Positions 38,101 to 48,491 are shown, numbered from the stretch's first letter. The stretch: DNA of 64,000 bases from Marinobacter salinexigens (GCF_008370345.1 NZ_VTUU01000005.1:1-64000); one strand, 5' to 3'. Program-made: numbers and translations. Notes: generated from the sequence alone by a model not told the origin.

Positions 38101-39318
38101 ATGGCCGTAGGTCCTGGAACCTTACCCGACTTTTTCCCGGTTGCCGGTGTCCGGCTGGGTATTGCCAGTGCAGGTATCAAGAAACCTGGTCGAAAGGACG
38201 TTGTGGTGTTTGAGTTGGCTCCAGAGAGCCGTGTGGCCGGCATTTTTACCCGTAACCAGTTCTGTGCTGCGCCCGTGACATTGAGTCGTAAGCACCTCGC
38301 GAGTGCGTCGCCTCGCTATTTGCTGATCAATACGGGCAATGCCAATGCCGGCACCGGTGATCAGGGTATGGCAGACGCGCTGGCTTGCTGTCAGGCATTG
38401 GCGACGAACGCCGGTGTAGACGTTGAGGCCGTGCTGCCGTATTCAACCGGCGTCATTGGGGAGCCGCTGCCGGTTGCCAAAATTGTTGCTGCGCTGCCTG
38501 AGGCGCTGGCCAACACTTCTGAGGATCGCTGGACAGAAGCTGCCAGCGGCATTATGACCACGGATACGCGTCCGAAAGGGGCGTCCTGCCAGTTTGAGCT
38601 CGATGGACATACTGTCACTATTTCCGGCATCAGTAAGGGGGCCGGAATGATTCGCCCCAATATGGCGACCATGCTTGGGTTCATTGCCACCGACGCACGT
38701 ATCGAGCCTTCGGTGCTGCAAGACCTTGCTTCGGAACTGGGCGAGAAGTCCTTCAACCGGATTACTATCGATGGTGATACCTCAACCAATGATGCCTGCA
38801 TGCTGATCGCCAGCGGCCAGTACGATGGCCCGGAGATTAACGCTGACAGTCCGGCCCTGCCGAAGCTGAGGGACGCGTTGCAGAAGATTTACCTTGAGCT
38901 GGCTCATGCCATCGTGCGAGATGGTGAAGGCGCCACCAAGTTTGTGACCATTGCTGTGACCGGTGCCCGAGCCCAGCAGGAGGCTCTGGATGTTGCTTAT
39001 ACCGTTGCACACTCGCCTTTGGTCAAGACCGCCCTTTTTGCCTCAGATCCGAACTGGGGAAGGATTCTGGCGGCTGTGGGGCGTGCAGGGGTACAGGGCC
39101 TGGATCTGAATGCGCTGGAAATCTTCCTTGGCGACGTCTGCCTGGTTCGCAATGGTGGAAGGGCTGAGGACTACTCCGAAGAGCGGGGGCAGTCTGTGAT
39201 GGATCAGGAAGAGATCACTATCTCAATTGATCTCAAGAGAGGAGACGTTTCGGAGACAGTCTGGACCTGCGATTTCTCCCATGATTACGTCACCATCAAT
39301 GCCGAGTACCGGACCTGA
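38101..39318 (+). CDS. argJ: glutamate N-acetyltransferase / amino-acid N-acetyltransferase
   Basis: Recycles acetyl groups in arginine synthesis. It has 405 residues from the ATG at 38101 (GAGGAG upstream); a longer frame from 38080 is not needed. The self-processing site lies in NMATMLGF, with the nucleophile T190 that becomes the N-terminus of the beta chain. Conserved TKGASCQFE-type and FNRITIDGDTSTND segments are present. One base separates its stop from the next ATG. Confidence 0.96.
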   Translation: MAVGPGTLPDFFPVAGVRLGIASAGIKKPGRKDVVVFELAPESRVAGIFTRNQFCAAPVTLSRKHLASASPRYLLINTGNANAGTGDQGMADALACCQALATNAGVDVEAVLPYSTGVIGEPLPVAKIVAALPEALANTSEDRWTEAASGIMTTDTRPKGASCQFELDGHTVTISGISKGAGMIRPNMATMLGFIATDARIEPSVLQDLASELGEKSFNRITIDGDTSTNDACMLIASGQYDGPEINADSPALPKLRDALQKIYLELAHAIVRDGEGATKFVTIAVTGARAQQEALDVAYTVAHSPLVKTALFASDPNWGRILAAVGRAGVQGLDLNALEIFLGDVCLVRNGGRAEDYSEERGQSVMDQEEITISIDLKRGDVSETVWTCDFSHDYVTINAEYRT

Positions 39319-39319
39319 T

Positions 39320-40288
39320 ATGACGGCGGAAGCAGTTGTCGTGAAGGAGGTGCATGTTGCTGTCGCTGTGGTGATACGTGATGGCCGTGTTCTGATCGCC
39401 CGTCGGCCTGATCATGTGCACCAGGGGGGGCTGTTGGAATTTCCCGGCGGCAAGGTGGAGCCCGGCGAGACAGTCCAGCAGGCCCTGGTCAGGGAGATTG
39501 GTGAGGAAACTGGTTTGACGGTGCCTGAGGGCTCTCTGGAGCCGGTAATTGGCATTCGCCATGACTATGGCGACAAACGTGTGTTTCTCGATGTCTGGAG
39601 CACGACAGAGGCGCAAGGGCAGGCGCGTGGATGCGAAGGGCAGCCGGTCGACTGGCTGTTGCCGGAGGCACTCGCCGACGACGCTTTCCCGGCGGCAAAC
39701 CGGCCGATTATACGAGCCCTGAGGTTACCCTCGACGTTGCCAATTACTGGCGAGATTGCAGACATTGCCGAAGGGTTGGAAAAGTTGTCCCGTTCTCTGG
39801 AGAACGTGATGAGCCCTCTGCTTGTATTACGCTCGCCCGCGCTGGATTCTGACGCCTACTGTCGGCTGGCCGAGGAGGCTGTTGCTCTGACCGGTGATCA
39901 TTGTGGGGTTATCGTTCACGGAGCGCCGGGCATCTTTGAATCGGTGGCCGGCGCCTCCGGTCTGCATCTGCCCTGGCGGGAGGCGGAGAAGCTGATGGCT
40001 CGCCCGGTGCCTGGCGGCGTCTGGCTTGGGGTGTCCTGTCACAATGCTGACGAGATAGCCCATGCAGTGCGGCTCGGAGCTGATTATGTGACATTGGGGC
40101 CGGTGGCGGAGACTGCGACTCATCCCGGGGAACCGGGAATAGGGTGGTCAGCTTTCCAGGATATCGTGGATTCGGCTCCGGTGCCGGTCTACGGGCTTGG
40201 CGGCCTTGGACGGGATCAGGTCGCTGAAGCGAAAGTTGCCGGTGCTCAGGGAGTTGCCGGAATTCGCTTCTGGTGGCCATCAAACTGA
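39320..40288 (+). CDS. Nudix hydrolase fused to a ThiE-like domain
   Basis: A two-domain protein of 322 residues. The N-terminal MutT-type domain has a complete Nudix box from G44 to L66 (G-x5-E50-x7-R58-E59-I-G-E62-E63-x-G65-L66), consistent with sanitising 8-oxo-dGTP. The C-terminal half (about 165-322) has the thiamine-phosphate-synthase barrel, with LGVSCHNADEIAHAVRLGADYVTLGPV and PVYGLGGLG. The same fusion is known next to argJ in Pseudomonas. The barrel does not show all ThiE substrate residues, so its activity is uncertain. The ATG at 39320 follows argJ by one base. Confidence 0.9.
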   Translation: MTAEAVVVKEVHVAVAVVIRDGRVLIARRPDHVHQGGLLEFPGGKVEPGETVQQALVREIGEETGLTVPEGSLEPVIGIRHDYGDKRVFLDVWSTTEAQGQARGCEGQPVDWLLPEALADDAFPAANRPIIRALRLPSTLPITGEIADIAEGLEKLSRSLENVMSPLLVLRSPALDSDAYCRLAEEAVALTGDHCGVIVHGAPGIFESVAGASGLHLPWREAEKLMARPVPGGVWLGVSCHNADEIAHAVRLGADYVTLGPVAETATHPGEPGIGWSAFQDIVDSAPVPVYGLGGLGRDQVAEAKVAGAQGVAGIRFWWPSN

Positions 40289-40375
40289 TAATTGTCAGCA
40301 GTTCTCTGAATCCCGTCTGTTAGGCTGGCGGACTCTTGAATTGCTGTCTGGAACTTCGATAAATCGGGGGAAGCC

Positions 40376-40864
40376 GTGAGCAAACTGACTCACCTGGATG
40401 ACAAGGGCGAGGCCCGTATGGTGGACGTGACGGATAAAGCCGTCACTGAGCGGGAAGCCCGCGCCGAAGCGACGATTCGTATGGCGCCGGCAACTCTGAA
40501 AATGATCATTGACGGCGAGCACCCAAAAGGTGATGTGCTTGCAGTCGCTCGCATTGCCGGGATTATGGCTGCTAAGAAAACCCATGACCTGATTCCCCTT
40601 TGTCATGCCCTGAATCTGACGTCGGTGAAAGTCGAGCTTTCACCGGGTGAAGACGGCGCCTCAGTACATATCCTGACACGATGCAAACTGTCGGGTCAGA
40701 CCGGGGTGGAAATGGAAGCCCTGACAGCGGCCAGCGTTGCAGCGCTTACCCTGTACGATATGTGCAAAGCGGTTGACCGGGGCATGGAAATCGGAAGTGT
40801 TCGTCTGCTCGAGAAGAAGGGTGGCCGTAGTGGTCATTGGGTCGCCGGGACTACGCCTGAATGA
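40376..40864 (+). CDS. moaC: cyclic pyranopterin monophosphate synthase
   Basis: Second enzyme of molybdenum cofactor synthesis, 162 residues from GTG with GGGGGAA just upstream. Typical segments: [47 protein letters not shown] and [25 protein letters not shown]. No other moa gene is in the window. ribA follows after 51 bases. Confidence 0.96.
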   Translation: MSKLTHLDDKGEARMVDVTDKAVTEREARAEATIRMAPATLKMIIDGEHPKGDVLAVARIAGIMAAKKTHDLIPLCHALNLTSVKVELSPGEDGASVHILTRCKLSGQTGVEMEALTAASVAALTLYDMCKAVDRGMEIGSVRLLEKKGGRSGHWVAGTTPE

Positions 40865-40915
40865 CGCCCTCGTGATAGAATGCGCGCCCGATAGATTGAA
40901 TCTCGAGGAAAGACT

Positions 40916-41530
40916 GTGGCTGTTCGTTACATCCAGACCTGCCGGTTGCCGACCCCGTTCGGGGTTTTTGATATGCATGGCTTTGAAGAGCCGGATACCG
41001 GCAAGGAGCATGTCGCCCTTACTCTGGGTAATCTGGACAGCGACGAGCCCGTACTGGCGCGCACCCATTCGGAGTGCCTGACGGGTGACGCACTCTACAG
41101 CATGCGTTGTGACTGCGGATACCAACTGGAAGAGGCGCTACGAAGTATCGCCCGGGAAGGCCGTGGAATTCTGATGTACCTGCGCCAGGAAGGTCGTGGG
41201 ATCGGGCTACTGAACAAGATCCGGGCCTATAACCTGCAGGATCAGGGTGCGGATACCGTTGAGGCGAACGAGCGTCTCGGTTTTGCCGCTGACCTCCGCG
41301 ATTACAGCATGTGCAAGGATATGCTCGAGCACCTTGGCATCAAGAGCCTGCGCCTGATGACCAACAACCCGCGCAAGGTGAACGCACTGTCTTCCTACGG
41401 CATCGACATCGCAGAGCGGGTGCCCTTGCATGTTGGCCGTAATCCCCACAATGAGCATTACCTGAATACCAAGCAGAGTAAGCTTGGCCACTGGCTGGAA
41501 ACCCATCAGGATGATGATCCCGCCGAGTGA
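40916..41530 (+). CDS. ribA: GTP cyclohydrolase II
   Basis: First step of riboflavin synthesis. It is the monofunctional form: 204 residues, no DHBP-synthase domain. Zinc ligands C54, C65 and C67 ([18 protein letters not shown]) and the catalytic [10 protein letters not shown] loop are intact. It starts at GTG with GAGGAAAG upstream. A terminator shared with convergent dxs follows. Confidence 0.96.
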   Translation: MAVRYIQTCRLPTPFGVFDMHGFEEPDTGKEHVALTLGNLDSDEPVLARTHSECLTGDALYSMRCDCGYQLEEALRSIAREGRGILMYLRQEGRGIGLLNKIRAYNLQDQGADTVEANERLGFAADLRDYSMCKDMLEHLGIKSLRLMTNNPRKVNALSSYGIDIAERVPLHVGRNPHNEHYLNTKQSKLGHWLETHQDDDPAE

Positions 41531-41551
41531 TGTTGATGTGTCCGGATGCTT

Positions 41552-41580
41552 AAAGCCCGCGTTTTAACGCGGGCTTTTTT
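41552..41580. terminator. bidirectional terminator between ribA and dxs
   Basis: Perfect stem AAAGCCCGCGTT / AACGCGGGCTTT with a two-base loop and flanking T run, in the gap between the convergent ribA and dxs genes. Confidence 0.93.
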
Positions 41581-41605
41581 GTACCTTACATGAGCTGCTC
41601 GGGGT

Positions 41606-43537
41606 CTATTTGACCGCTTTAAGAGTCTGGCGCCGTAAACGTTCCAGCCGATCTTCGATCGTTTTCTGTATGCCGGCAGAATCCAGGCCGCAGTCCGCCA
41701 GCAGCTCTTCATGTTTGCCATGGTCGACAAACGTGTCCGGGAGTCCCAGTTGAAGGACCGGCATTGTAACTTCTCGGCTGTTGAGGAATTCGGTTACCGC
41801 GCTGCCAGCACCGCCTGCAATGGTGTTTTCTTCCAGAGTAACCAGCAGGTCGTGGCTTTCAGCCATAGCCAGGACGAGTTGTTCGTCGAGGGGCTTAACA
41901 AACCGCATATCCACTACGGTTGCCCCTAGCGCTTTTGCGGCTTCAAGTGCGGAGGTCAATAAGGTGCCAAAGTTCAGGATGGCAATTTCACTACCTTCTT
42001 TAATGATGCGTCCTTTGCCGAGCGGCTGAACCGTAAGCTCATCAAGGATCTCGGAGCCAGGGCCTGTACCTCGCGGATAACGAACGGCGGCAGGGCCGTC
42101 GAACATCAGGCCGGTGTGCAGTAGTTGCCTGGTTTCGTTTTCATCCGAAGGTGTCATGATCACCATGTTGGGAACACAGCGCAGATAGCTGATGTCAAAA
42201 GCCCCCGCGTGAGTCGGGCCGTCTTCACCAACCAGTCCGGCACGGTCAATAGCAAACACCACATCCAGATTCTGTATCGCTACGTCATGAATAAGCTGAT
42301 CGTAACCGCGCTGAAGGAATGTGGAATAGATTGCCACCACCGGTTTGGCTCCGTCGCAAGCCAGGCCTGCTGCGAGGGTGACTGCGTGCTGTTCAGCGAT
42401 GGCGACATCGAAGTAGCGATCCGGGAAGCGTTCGGAGAAGGCCAGCAGATCAGAGCCTTCGCACATTGCCGGAGTAATGCCAACCACCCGCTCATCCTGT
42501 TCAGCCGCGTCGCACAGCCACTGACCGAAGACGTTGGCGTACTTGGGCCTGGCCGGTCTCGGTGATACCGGTTCCGGCTTTGTGGGCGGAACTGGCTCAA
42601 TCTTGTTGATGGCGTGGTAGCCAATGGGGTCGGCCTCGGCCGGCGCAAACCCTTTGCCTTTGGTGGTCACCACGTGCAGGAACTGGGGGCCTTCCAGCTG
42701 CCGGATGTTTTCCAGGGTTTCCACCAGTAGAGGCAGGTCATGCCCGTCGATGGGGCCGATATAGTTGAAACCGAGCTCTTCAAACAGCGTGCCCGGAGCA
42801 ATCATGCCCTTGACGTGTTCTTCAGTCCTCTTGACCAATGCCCTTAGATGAGGCTTGTCCTGAAGGACTTTTTTACTGTTGTTGCGTACCTGGTTGTAGG
42901 TGCGGCTGGACAGCAGTTTTGCAAAGTAGTTGGACAGACCACCGACGTTGCGCGAGATCGACATGTCATTGTCATTCAGAACCACGAGCATGTTCGAATG
43001 CAGGTGTCCAGCATGGTTCAGGGCTTCAAACGCCATGCCGGCAGTCATGGCACCGTCGCCGATCACGGCAATGCTTCTGCGCTGAGAGTGCTGAAGCCGG
43101 GCTGCAATGGCCATGCCGAGGGCGGCACTGATCGACGTGCTGGAATGGCCAACACCAAACGTGTCGTATTCACTTTCTGCACGTTTGGGGAAGCCGGCAA
43201 GGCCGCCCTTGCGACGTATGGAGCCCATTTGCTCGCGACGTCCGGTCAGGATCTTGTGGGGATAGGCCTGATGACCCACGTCCCAGATCAGCCGGTCGTC
43301 CGGGGTATTGAAGACGTAATGCAGAGCGATGGTCAGTTCCAGTACGCCCAGCCCGGCACCGAAGTGCCCGCCGGTCTGGCCTACAGACCACAGCAAAAAT
43401 GAACGGAGCTCCCTGGCCAGCTGAGAAAGCTGCTCGGCCGGGAGCTCGCGCAGTTGGGCTGGGGCGTCAATCCTGTCCAGAAGCGGTGTATTGGGCCGCT
43501 GTGACGGGATTTCCTTGAAAATATAAGTGTCCTGCAT
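41606..43537 (-). CDS. dxs: 1-deoxy-D-xylulose-5-phosphate synthase
   Basis: Thiamine-diphosphate enzyme that starts the MEP isoprenoid pathway, 643 residues. Conserved [12 protein letters not shown], the ThDP-binding [18 protein letters not shown], and transketolase-like [15 protein letters not shown] and [18 protein letters not shown] segments are present. It is the last gene of the minus-strand xseB-ispA-dxs block. A 132-base gap separates it from ispA. Confidence 0.97.
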   Translation of the reverse strand: MQDTYIFKEIPSQRPNTPLLDRIDAPAQLRELPAEQLSQLARELRSFLLWSVGQTGGHFGAGLGVLELTIALHYVFNTPDDRLIWDVGHQAYPHKILTGRREQMGSIRRKGGLAGFPKRAESEYDTFGVGHSSTSISAALGMAIAARLQHSQRRSIAVIGDGAMTAGMAFEALNHAGHLHSNMLVVLNDNDMSISRNVGGLSNYFAKLLSSRTYNQVRNNSKKVLQDKPHLRALVKRTEEHVKGMIAPGTLFEELGFNYIGPIDGHDLPLLVETLENIRQLEGPQFLHVVTTKGKGFAPAEADPIGYHAINKIEPVPPTKPEPVSPRPARPKYANVFGQWLCDAAEQDERVVGITPAMCEGSDLLAFSERFPDRYFDVAIAEQHAVTLAAGLACDGAKPVVAIYSTFLQRGYDQLIHDVAIQNLDVVFAIDRAGLVGEDGPTHAGAFDISYLRCVPNMVIMTPSDENETRQLLHTGLMFDGPAAVRYPRGTGPGSEILDELTVQPLGKGRIIKEGSEIAILNFGTLLTSALEAAKALGATVVDMRFVKPLDEQLVLAMAESHDLLVTLEENTIAGGAGSAVTEFLNSREVTMPVLQLGLPDTFVDHGKHEELLADCGLDSAGIQKTIEDRLERLRRQTLKAVK

Positions 43538-43669
43538 CTACTCGGGTCTTTTCCGGAATGTTCGGCAACCAGCTGGCATTATACGGGAACAGGGCGCGCT
43601 GTTTCACACCTAAAGGGCCAGATGTTGCAAGATTGTAAAGCCCAGTGTGCGCTCTCGGGGCGCCGGGAT

Positions 43670-44566
43670 TCAATGGGTTCGTGCCACTACGTAATCTGCC
43701 ATGGCGCGCAGGGGGTCTGCTTCGGGGCCAAAACCGGCGAGGCTGTCCTGTGCTTTGGCCAGAAGGGCCGACAAATGCTTTCGTGCACCCTCAATGCCCA
43801 GCAGGGCGGGGTAGGTGGGTTTTGCCCGGGCGGCATCTGATCCCTGGGGCTTTCCGATGACTTCGGTGTCACCCTCAATGTCCAGAAGGTCATCCTGAAC
43901 CTGGAAAGCCAGCCCCAGGGCTCTGGCATATTCAGCGAGTGAGTTCAGTGTGTCATCACTGATTGACGGTGAGGTCAGTGCGCCCATGCGGACCGATGCT
44001 TCGATCAGTGCGCCTGTTTTGTGCCGATGCATGGTTTCCAGCTCTGACAGGCTCAGGGTTTTGCCGACAGCTTCAAGATCGATGGCCTGTCCACCTACCA
44101 TGCCACCATGACCGCTGGCATCAGCCAGTTCCCGAACCATGGCGAGTCGGGCGCTTTCGGACACGGACTGATTGTCTGTCAGGCAGTGGAAGGCCAATGC
44201 CTGCAAGGCATCCCCGGCAAGAATCGCGGTCGCCTCATCAAAGGCAATGTGCGCGGTAGGTCGGCCCCGACGCAGTTCATCGTCATCCATGGCAGGCAGA
44301 TCATCGTGGATCAGTGAATACGCATGGATGAGTTCCACGGCACAGGCTGATGCAAGGGCTGCGTCGCCTTGACTGCCAACGGCGTTCGCAGCTGCCAGGC
44401 ACAGTGCCGGACGAATACGCTTCCCGCCGCCAAGTACGCTGTAGCGCATGGCGGACTGCAATCGCTCCGATGCCGAGTTCTGCTCAATACAGCGGTCAAG
44501 TTCCGCGTCGACCCGCACTCTGCAGCTTTCCAGGAAATCCAGTGCCTTTTTATGCTGGTCAGTCAT
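43670..44566 (-). CDS. ispA: farnesyl diphosphate synthase
   Basis: Prenyltransferase, 298 residues, that makes C15 diphosphate, the precursor of undecaprenyl phosphate and quinone side chains. First aspartate-rich motif D88-D-L-P-A-M-D94, second motif D225-D-L-L-D229. Its start overlaps the xseB stop. The xseB-ispA-dxs order is the classic gammaproteobacterial arrangement. Confidence 0.97.
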   Translation of the reverse strand: MTDQHKKALDFLESCRVRVDAELDRCIEQNSASERLQSAMRYSVLGGGKRIRPALCLAAANAVGSQGDAALASACAVELIHAYSLIHDDLPAMDDDELRRGRPTAHIAFDEATAILAGDALQALAFHCLTDNQSVSESARLAMVRELADASGHGGMVGGQAIDLEAVGKTLSLSELETMHRHKTGALIEASVRMGALTSPSISDDTLNSLAEYARALGLAFQVQDDLLDIEGDTEVIGKPQGSDAARAKPTYPALLGIEGARKHLSALLAKAQDSLAGFGPEADPLRAMADYVVARTH

Positions 44567-44820
44567 CAGTCGGCGTCATCCGGAGAAAACGATCGGGTTT
44601 CAAGGGAACCATCACTGGATTTCACCAGTTCCTCGACGCGTTGCTCTGCGTTCTTGAGGGCCTGTTGGCATTCTCGGGTCAGTTTAACGCCCCGTTCGAA
44701 GGCAGACAGTGACTGCTCAAGCGAAAGTTCACCTTGTTCCAGATCCCGGACCAGCTTTTCCAGTTCGTCGAGGGATTTCTCAAAATCGGCGATGGATGTT
44801 GTGCCTTGTTCACCGGCCAT
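44566..44820 (-). CDS. xseB: exodeoxyribonuclease VII small subunit
   Basis: An 84-residue, helix-rich protein of the XseB family ([32 protein letters not shown]). Several copies bind one XseA to form the single-strand nuclease. First gene of the minus-strand block; its stop overlaps the ispA start by one base. Confidence 0.95.
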   Translation of the reverse strand: MAGEQGTTSIADFEKSLDELEKLVRDLEQGELSLEQSLSAFERGVKLTRECQQALKNAEQRVEELVKSSDGSLETRSFSPDDAD

Positions 44821-44875
44821 CAGGCTTCCTCCGATCGGGTAACAGAATTTCGCGGATTATATCAGAGCTTCGGTA

Positions 44876-45649
44876 CTATCGCTGCCAATCAAAGTGGCGG
44901 TAGTCGCCCTTTTCTGCATTTGGTCCCCAGCTTTGTTCGGTAACGTCAATCTGCCCGTCCCGGGAAACCGTGACGACGGTTGTTGCCCGGGTACCGTAGT
45001 GGTCTCCCGCAATAAACGGCGAGGAAAGAAAGCGCTCGGTGTCCAGACTAATGCCGGTATCTGGCAGCATATGGTCCGGCGCTGTGGTGGTGTCCTGCAG
45101 CAGGCGGATCAGTTTATCGTGCAATTCGGATACGTCTTCGCTGGCATCCCGGACAGCCAGGCCAACATTCTGTCTCAGGCGCAGAAGCTTGGGCCAGGGT
45201 GTTTGCAGCAAGTGATTGCTGAGGCCATAGAGCCCACGATGGACTTGCCTGCCCGGATGGGCATCCCGGTTGCTGTAATACCAGCCTTCGGCCGGGGTGA
45301 GCCTTACCAGGTTAAAACCGGAATAATGGCCTGAACTGGATGCCAGTGCAGCCTTCAGATGGTCGGTGCTTTGGTAAAGGGCGCTGAGTGGCAGTTCGCC
45401 ACGGCTCCGTGCACCTGCTTCCGGGGTGCCTTCTCTGACATTGGTGACAGCGCTGACAATACCTTCCCGGGAAATGGCCAGCCAGGTACCGCCAGATTGG
45501 AGATCCCGCCCGGATAGCACCGCCTGGCCCTGATCGGTTGTCCACCAGTCCATGGATGCCGTGGGACGCCGGAAAAACTCGTCCCGGTTGGCCGCGACGA
45601 CCAGAGGGAAGAGTGGATTTTGTCCCAGGGTGAAGGCGATCAGGCACAT
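44876..45649 (-). CDS. NRDE family protein
   Basis: A 257-residue protein of the NRDE/TANGO2-like family, named from the motif N-R-D-E near residues 21-24 (VVAANRDEFFRRPT). Also present are GGTWLAISREG and the NVREGTPEAGARSRGEL segment. The N-terminal Met-Cys suggests a possible Ntn-hydrolase-like fold with Cys2 exposed after Met removal, but enzymatic function is not established. Divergent from the TauE-type gene. Pseudomonas has similar neighbours near lgt-thyA. Confidence 0.85.
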   Translation of the reverse strand: MCLIAFTLGQNPLFPLVVAANRDEFFRRPTASMDWWTTDQGQAVLSGRDLQSGGTWLAISREGIVSAVTNVREGTPEAGARSRGELPLSALYQSTDHLKAALASSSGHYSGFNLVRLTPAEGWYYSNRDAHPGRQVHRGLYGLSNHLLQTPWPKLLRLRQNVGLAVRDASEDVSELHDKLIRLLQDTTTAPDHMLPDTGISLDTERFLSSPFIAGDHYGTRATTVVTVSRDGQIDVTEQSWGPNAEKGDYRHFDWQR

Positions 45650-45735
45650 GGTGGTCGGGAGGCTCCGCAGTTAATGAAGTTGGCGATCTGCGTGTGTATC
45701 ATACCAGCCTTGTTTTCCTCGGGTGTGGCTCGGCT

Positions 45736-46533
45736 ATGGCACTGGTTTACGTATTCGCGTCCTATCTTGCGTTGGGGGCTTTGGCCGGCACGGTTGCCGG
45801 TCTGTTCGGGATCGGTGGTGGTCTGATCATTGTCCCCGTACTGATCTTCAGTTTTGGCCTTCAGGGCGTTAGCCCGGAAATAGCCGCGCATGTGGCGGTG
45901 GGTACGTCTCTGGCAACCATTGTGTTTACCTCTATCAGCTCAATCCGTTCTCACAATGCCCGAGGCGCTGTGCGCTGGGAGGTGTTCCGGCCGATGACCT
46001 TTGGCATTGTCGTTGGCGCTGTCCTGGGAGCGTGGACGGCCTCGCTGATGAATGGCCAGACCCTGAAACTGGTGATCGGTGTTTTCGCGATCCTGGTGGC
46101 GGTTAAAATGATCACCGGCGCAAACCCGAAACCCGGACGTAATGTGCCCGGATCAGTCGGCCTCACGGGCGCTGGTGGGCTTGTTGGCTGGGCTTCTGCG
46201 ATATTTGGCATCGGCGGCGGCACAATTACCGTGCCCTATCTCAATTGGTGCAATGTCCGCATGCAGGAGGCTGTGGCCACCTCGGCGGCCTGCGGCCTGC
46301 CCATTGCCATTGCTGGCGCGCTGGGCAATATCTGGACCGGTTGGGGGCATGCAGATCTTCCGGAGTACAGCCTCGGGTTTATTTACTTGCCGGCACTGCT
46401 GGGGATCATCCTGACCAGTGTCCCGTTTGCAAAAGTCGGTGCCGCCCTGGCCCATCGCCTGGACGCCATTGTGCTGAAACGAACTTTCGCGATCATCCTG
46501 ATTATCGTAGGACTCCGTTTTCTTCTGAGCTGA
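45736..46533 (+). CDS. sulfite exporter TauE/SafE family permease
   Basis: Integral membrane protein of about 265 residues with seven to eight predicted helices. The two-fold repeat of the family is visible in [19 protein letters not shown] (N half) and [19 protein letters not shown] (C half). Substrate is unknown: family members move sulfite, sulfonates or other anions. A GTG at 45694 would add 14 residues; the ATG at 45736 fits the family N-terminus better, but neither start has a strong ribosome site. It precedes lgt by ten bases. Confidence 0.88.
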   Translation: MALVYVFASYLALGALAGTVAGLFGIGGGLIIVPVLIFSFGLQGVSPEIAAHVAVGTSLATIVFTSISSIRSHNARGAVRWEVFRPMTFGIVVGAVLGAWTASLMNGQTLKLVIGVFAILVAVKMITGANPKPGRNVPGSVGLTGAGGLVGWASAIFGIGGGTITVPYLNWCNVRMQEAVATSAACGLPIAIAGALGNIWTGWGHADLPEYSLGFIYLPALLGIILTSVPFAKVGAALAHRLDAIVLKRTFAIILIIVGLRFLLS

Positions 46534-46543
46534 GAGGTTTTTA

Positions 46544-47332
46544 ATGCTACAGCACCCCCAGATTGACCCGGTGGCGATTGCTATCGGTCCCCTGAAGATT
46601 CACTGGTACGGGCTTACCTACCTTGTTGGCTTTGTTGCAGGCTGGTGGCTTGGTCGGATCCGCAGCCGCAAACCCGGTTCCCCGGTGAACGAGGAGCAGA
46701 TGGGTGACTTACTTTTCTACATGGCCCTTGGCGTGATTTTGGGTGGTCGCTTTGGTTATGTGATCTTTTATAACTTCGACACGTTTCTGGCCGATCCGCT
46801 CTGGCTGTTCCGGGTGTGGGAAGGTGGAATGTCCTTCCATGGCGGCCTGCTCGGTGTCATGTTTGCGATGTGGTGGTATGGCCGCAAACTGAGCGTCGGA
46901 TTCTGGCGGATTGCGGATTTTGTTGCCCCGCTGGTACCGGTCGGCCTGGGTGCCGGACGGATTGGTAATTTTATTAACGGCGAGCTTTGGGGGAAACCTA
47001 CGGACGTACCCTGGGGTATGGTGTTTCCCCAGGCGCCGGACGCACTGGCCCGTCATCCGTCCCAGTTATACCAGTTCGCGCTGGAGGGCGTGGCGTTGTT
47101 CGTGATCCTCTGGTGGTTCTCGGCCAAGCCTCGGCCCCGCATGGCAGTGTCTGGCTTGTTTCTGATTGCCTACGGGGTCTTCCGCTTCCTGGTTGAGTTC
47201 GTGCGTCAACCAGATGCGCAGCTCGGCTATCTCGCGTTCGACTGGCTAACCATGGGGCAGGTACTGTCTACTCCGATGATTCTGGCCGGCATGTTCCTGA
47301 TGTTTATTGCTTACCGGAGAAATGCGGCATGA
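46544..47332 (+). CDS. lgt: prolipoprotein diacylglyceryl transferase
   Basis: Membrane enzyme that transfers diacylglycerol to the lipobox Cys of prolipoproteins (LpoA in this window is a likely client). It has 262 residues with seven membrane segments. Conserved [33 protein letters not shown] with the key His, and the Lgt signature [16 protein letters not shown] are intact. It overlaps thyA by four bases (ATGA). Confidence 0.97.
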   Translation: MLQHPQIDPVAIAIGPLKIHWYGLTYLVGFVAGWWLGRIRSRKPGSPVNEEQMGDLLFYMALGVILGGRFGYVIFYNFDTFLADPLWLFRVWEGGMSFHGGLLGVMFAMWWYGRKLSVGFWRIADFVAPLVPVGLGAGRIGNFINGELWGKPTDVPWGMVFPQAPDALARHPSQLYQFALEGVALFVILWWFSAKPRPRMAVSGLFLIAYGVFRFLVEFVRQPDAQLGYLAFDWLTMGQVLSTPMILAGMFLMFIAYRRNAA

Positions 47333-48168
47333 AAGCCTACCTTGACCTGATGCAGGATGTTGTCGACAACGGGTTCGACAAAGGTGACCGGACCGGAGTT
47401 GGAACCCGCTCTGTTTTTGGTCGCCAGATGCGCTTCAATCTGCAGGACGGTTTTCCGCTGGTAACAACCAAGAAAGTACACTTGTGCAGCATCATCTACG
47501 AACTGCTGTGGTTCCTTCGTGGTTCCACCGATAACAACTGGTTGACTGAGCGCAAAGTCTCCATCTGGAACGAATGGGCGCTGGACAACGGTGACCTCGG
47601 GCCTATCTACGGCAAACAGTGGCGCAGTTGGCAGTGTGCCGATGGTCGTGTAGTGGATCAGATCAGTGAAGTGATTGATCAGATCCGTAACAAGCCAAAC
47701 TCTCGGCGTCTGATCGTCTCGGCCTGGAACCCGGCGGAATTGCCGGACGAATCCATCGGGCCTCAGGACAATGTTCGCGAGGGCAGGATGGCCCTTGCAC
47801 CCTGCCACTGCCTGTTTCAGTTCTACGTTGCAGACGGCAAACTCTCCTGCCAGCTCTATCAACGCAGCGCCGACCTGTTCCTGGGCGTGCCGTTCAATAT
47901 TGCTTCCTATGCCTTGCTGACTCACATGATTGCGCAGCAATGCGATCTTGATGTGGGTGAGTTTGTGCACACGTTCGGCGATTGCCATCTCTACCAGAAC
48001 CACCTCACCGATGACATTGTGTTCGAGCAGCTCAAGCGCGCACCGAGGGCGTTGCCGAAACTGGTGATCAAGCGCAAGCCGGCATCGATATTCGAGTACG
48101 AGCTAGAGGATTTCGAATTCGAAGGGTACGAGCCTTGCCCCGTGATAAAGGCGCCTATCGCTATTTAA
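47329..48168 (+). CDS. thyA: thymidylate synthase
   Basis: Makes dTMP from dUMP with methylene-tetrahydrofolate, feeding dihydrofolate to FolA encoded just downstream. It has 279 residues, about 15 more than E. coli ThyA; the extra residues lie before the active site (around [18 protein letters not shown]). The nucleophile is C159 (PCHCLFQF), and the dUMP-binding [23 protein letters not shown] is intact. It overlaps lgt by four bases. Confidence 0.97.
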   Translation: MKAYLDLMQDVVDNGFDKGDRTGVGTRSVFGRQMRFNLQDGFPLVTTKKVHLCSIIYELLWFLRGSTDNNWLTERKVSIWNEWALDNGDLGPIYGKQWRSWQCADGRVVDQISEVIDQIRNKPNSRRLIVSAWNPAELPDESIGPQDNVREGRMALAPCHCLFQFYVADGKLSCQLYQRSADLFLGVPFNIASYALLTHMIAQQCDLDVGEFVHTFGDCHLYQNHLTDDIVFEQLKRAPRALPKLVIKRKPASIFEYELEDFEFEGYEPCPVIKAPIAI

Positions 48169-48185
48169 CCCAGCCTTTGGTGCGG

Positions 48186-48296
48186 GCAAGTGGGTGGGGA
48201 CGAATTCCCGAAAACCGCCTCAAGACATCCTGTGCGGCTTGGGCTCCGCCATCCATGGCTCCGCACATTTTCGGGAATTCGTCCCCACCCACTTGC
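48186..48296 (-). repeat. palindromic element A (29-bp perfect arms, conserved core)
   Basis: Left arm 48186-48214 and right arm 48268-48296 are perfect 29-base reverse complements, distal end GCAAGTGGGTGGGG, core-proximal end AAAA/TTTT. The 53-base core (48215-48267) has an inner stem TGTGCGG (48231-48237) / CCGCACA (48261-48267). Read on the minus strand, the core starts TGTGCGGAGCCATGGATGGC and matches the core of element B closely. The strand given is that of the core. Not a known named family to me. Confidence 0.85.
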
Positions 48297-48380
48297 GTCA
48301 GCCTCGGGTGCTTGCTTGCCGGTGTTGCTTTTTCCCGGGTGGGTGCATGGATTAATGGAAGGCCAACGCCAAACGTATTT

Positions 48381-48491
48381 GCGAGAGTCGGCCAGGTCGC
48401 TCAAAACTGTGCGAAGCCATGGATGGCGAAGCTCAAGCGTCACATGGACGTGCCGAAGGAGCGGGTTTTGAGCGACCTGGCCGACTCTCGC
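48381..48491 (+). repeat. palindromic element B (26-bp perfect arms, same core)
   Basis: Left arm 48381-48406 and right arm 48466-48491 are perfect 26-base reverse complements, distal end GCGAGAGTCGG, core-proximal end AAAA/TTTT. The 59-base core (48407-48465) begins CTGTGCGAAGCCATGGATGG, then continues with GCGAAGCTCAAGC and GGAGCGGG before the right arm. It is the same family as element A in opposite orientation, but with unrelated arm sequence. The 84 bases between the two elements (48297-48380) show no feature. Element B ends 25 bases before folA. Confidence 0.85.

Noticed and set aside
47329..48168. Extra residues in ThyA as an intein or recent insertion
   Set aside because: Only about 15 residues are added in a surface loop before the active site, in frame and without repeat ends. 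Ordinary family variation is enough.
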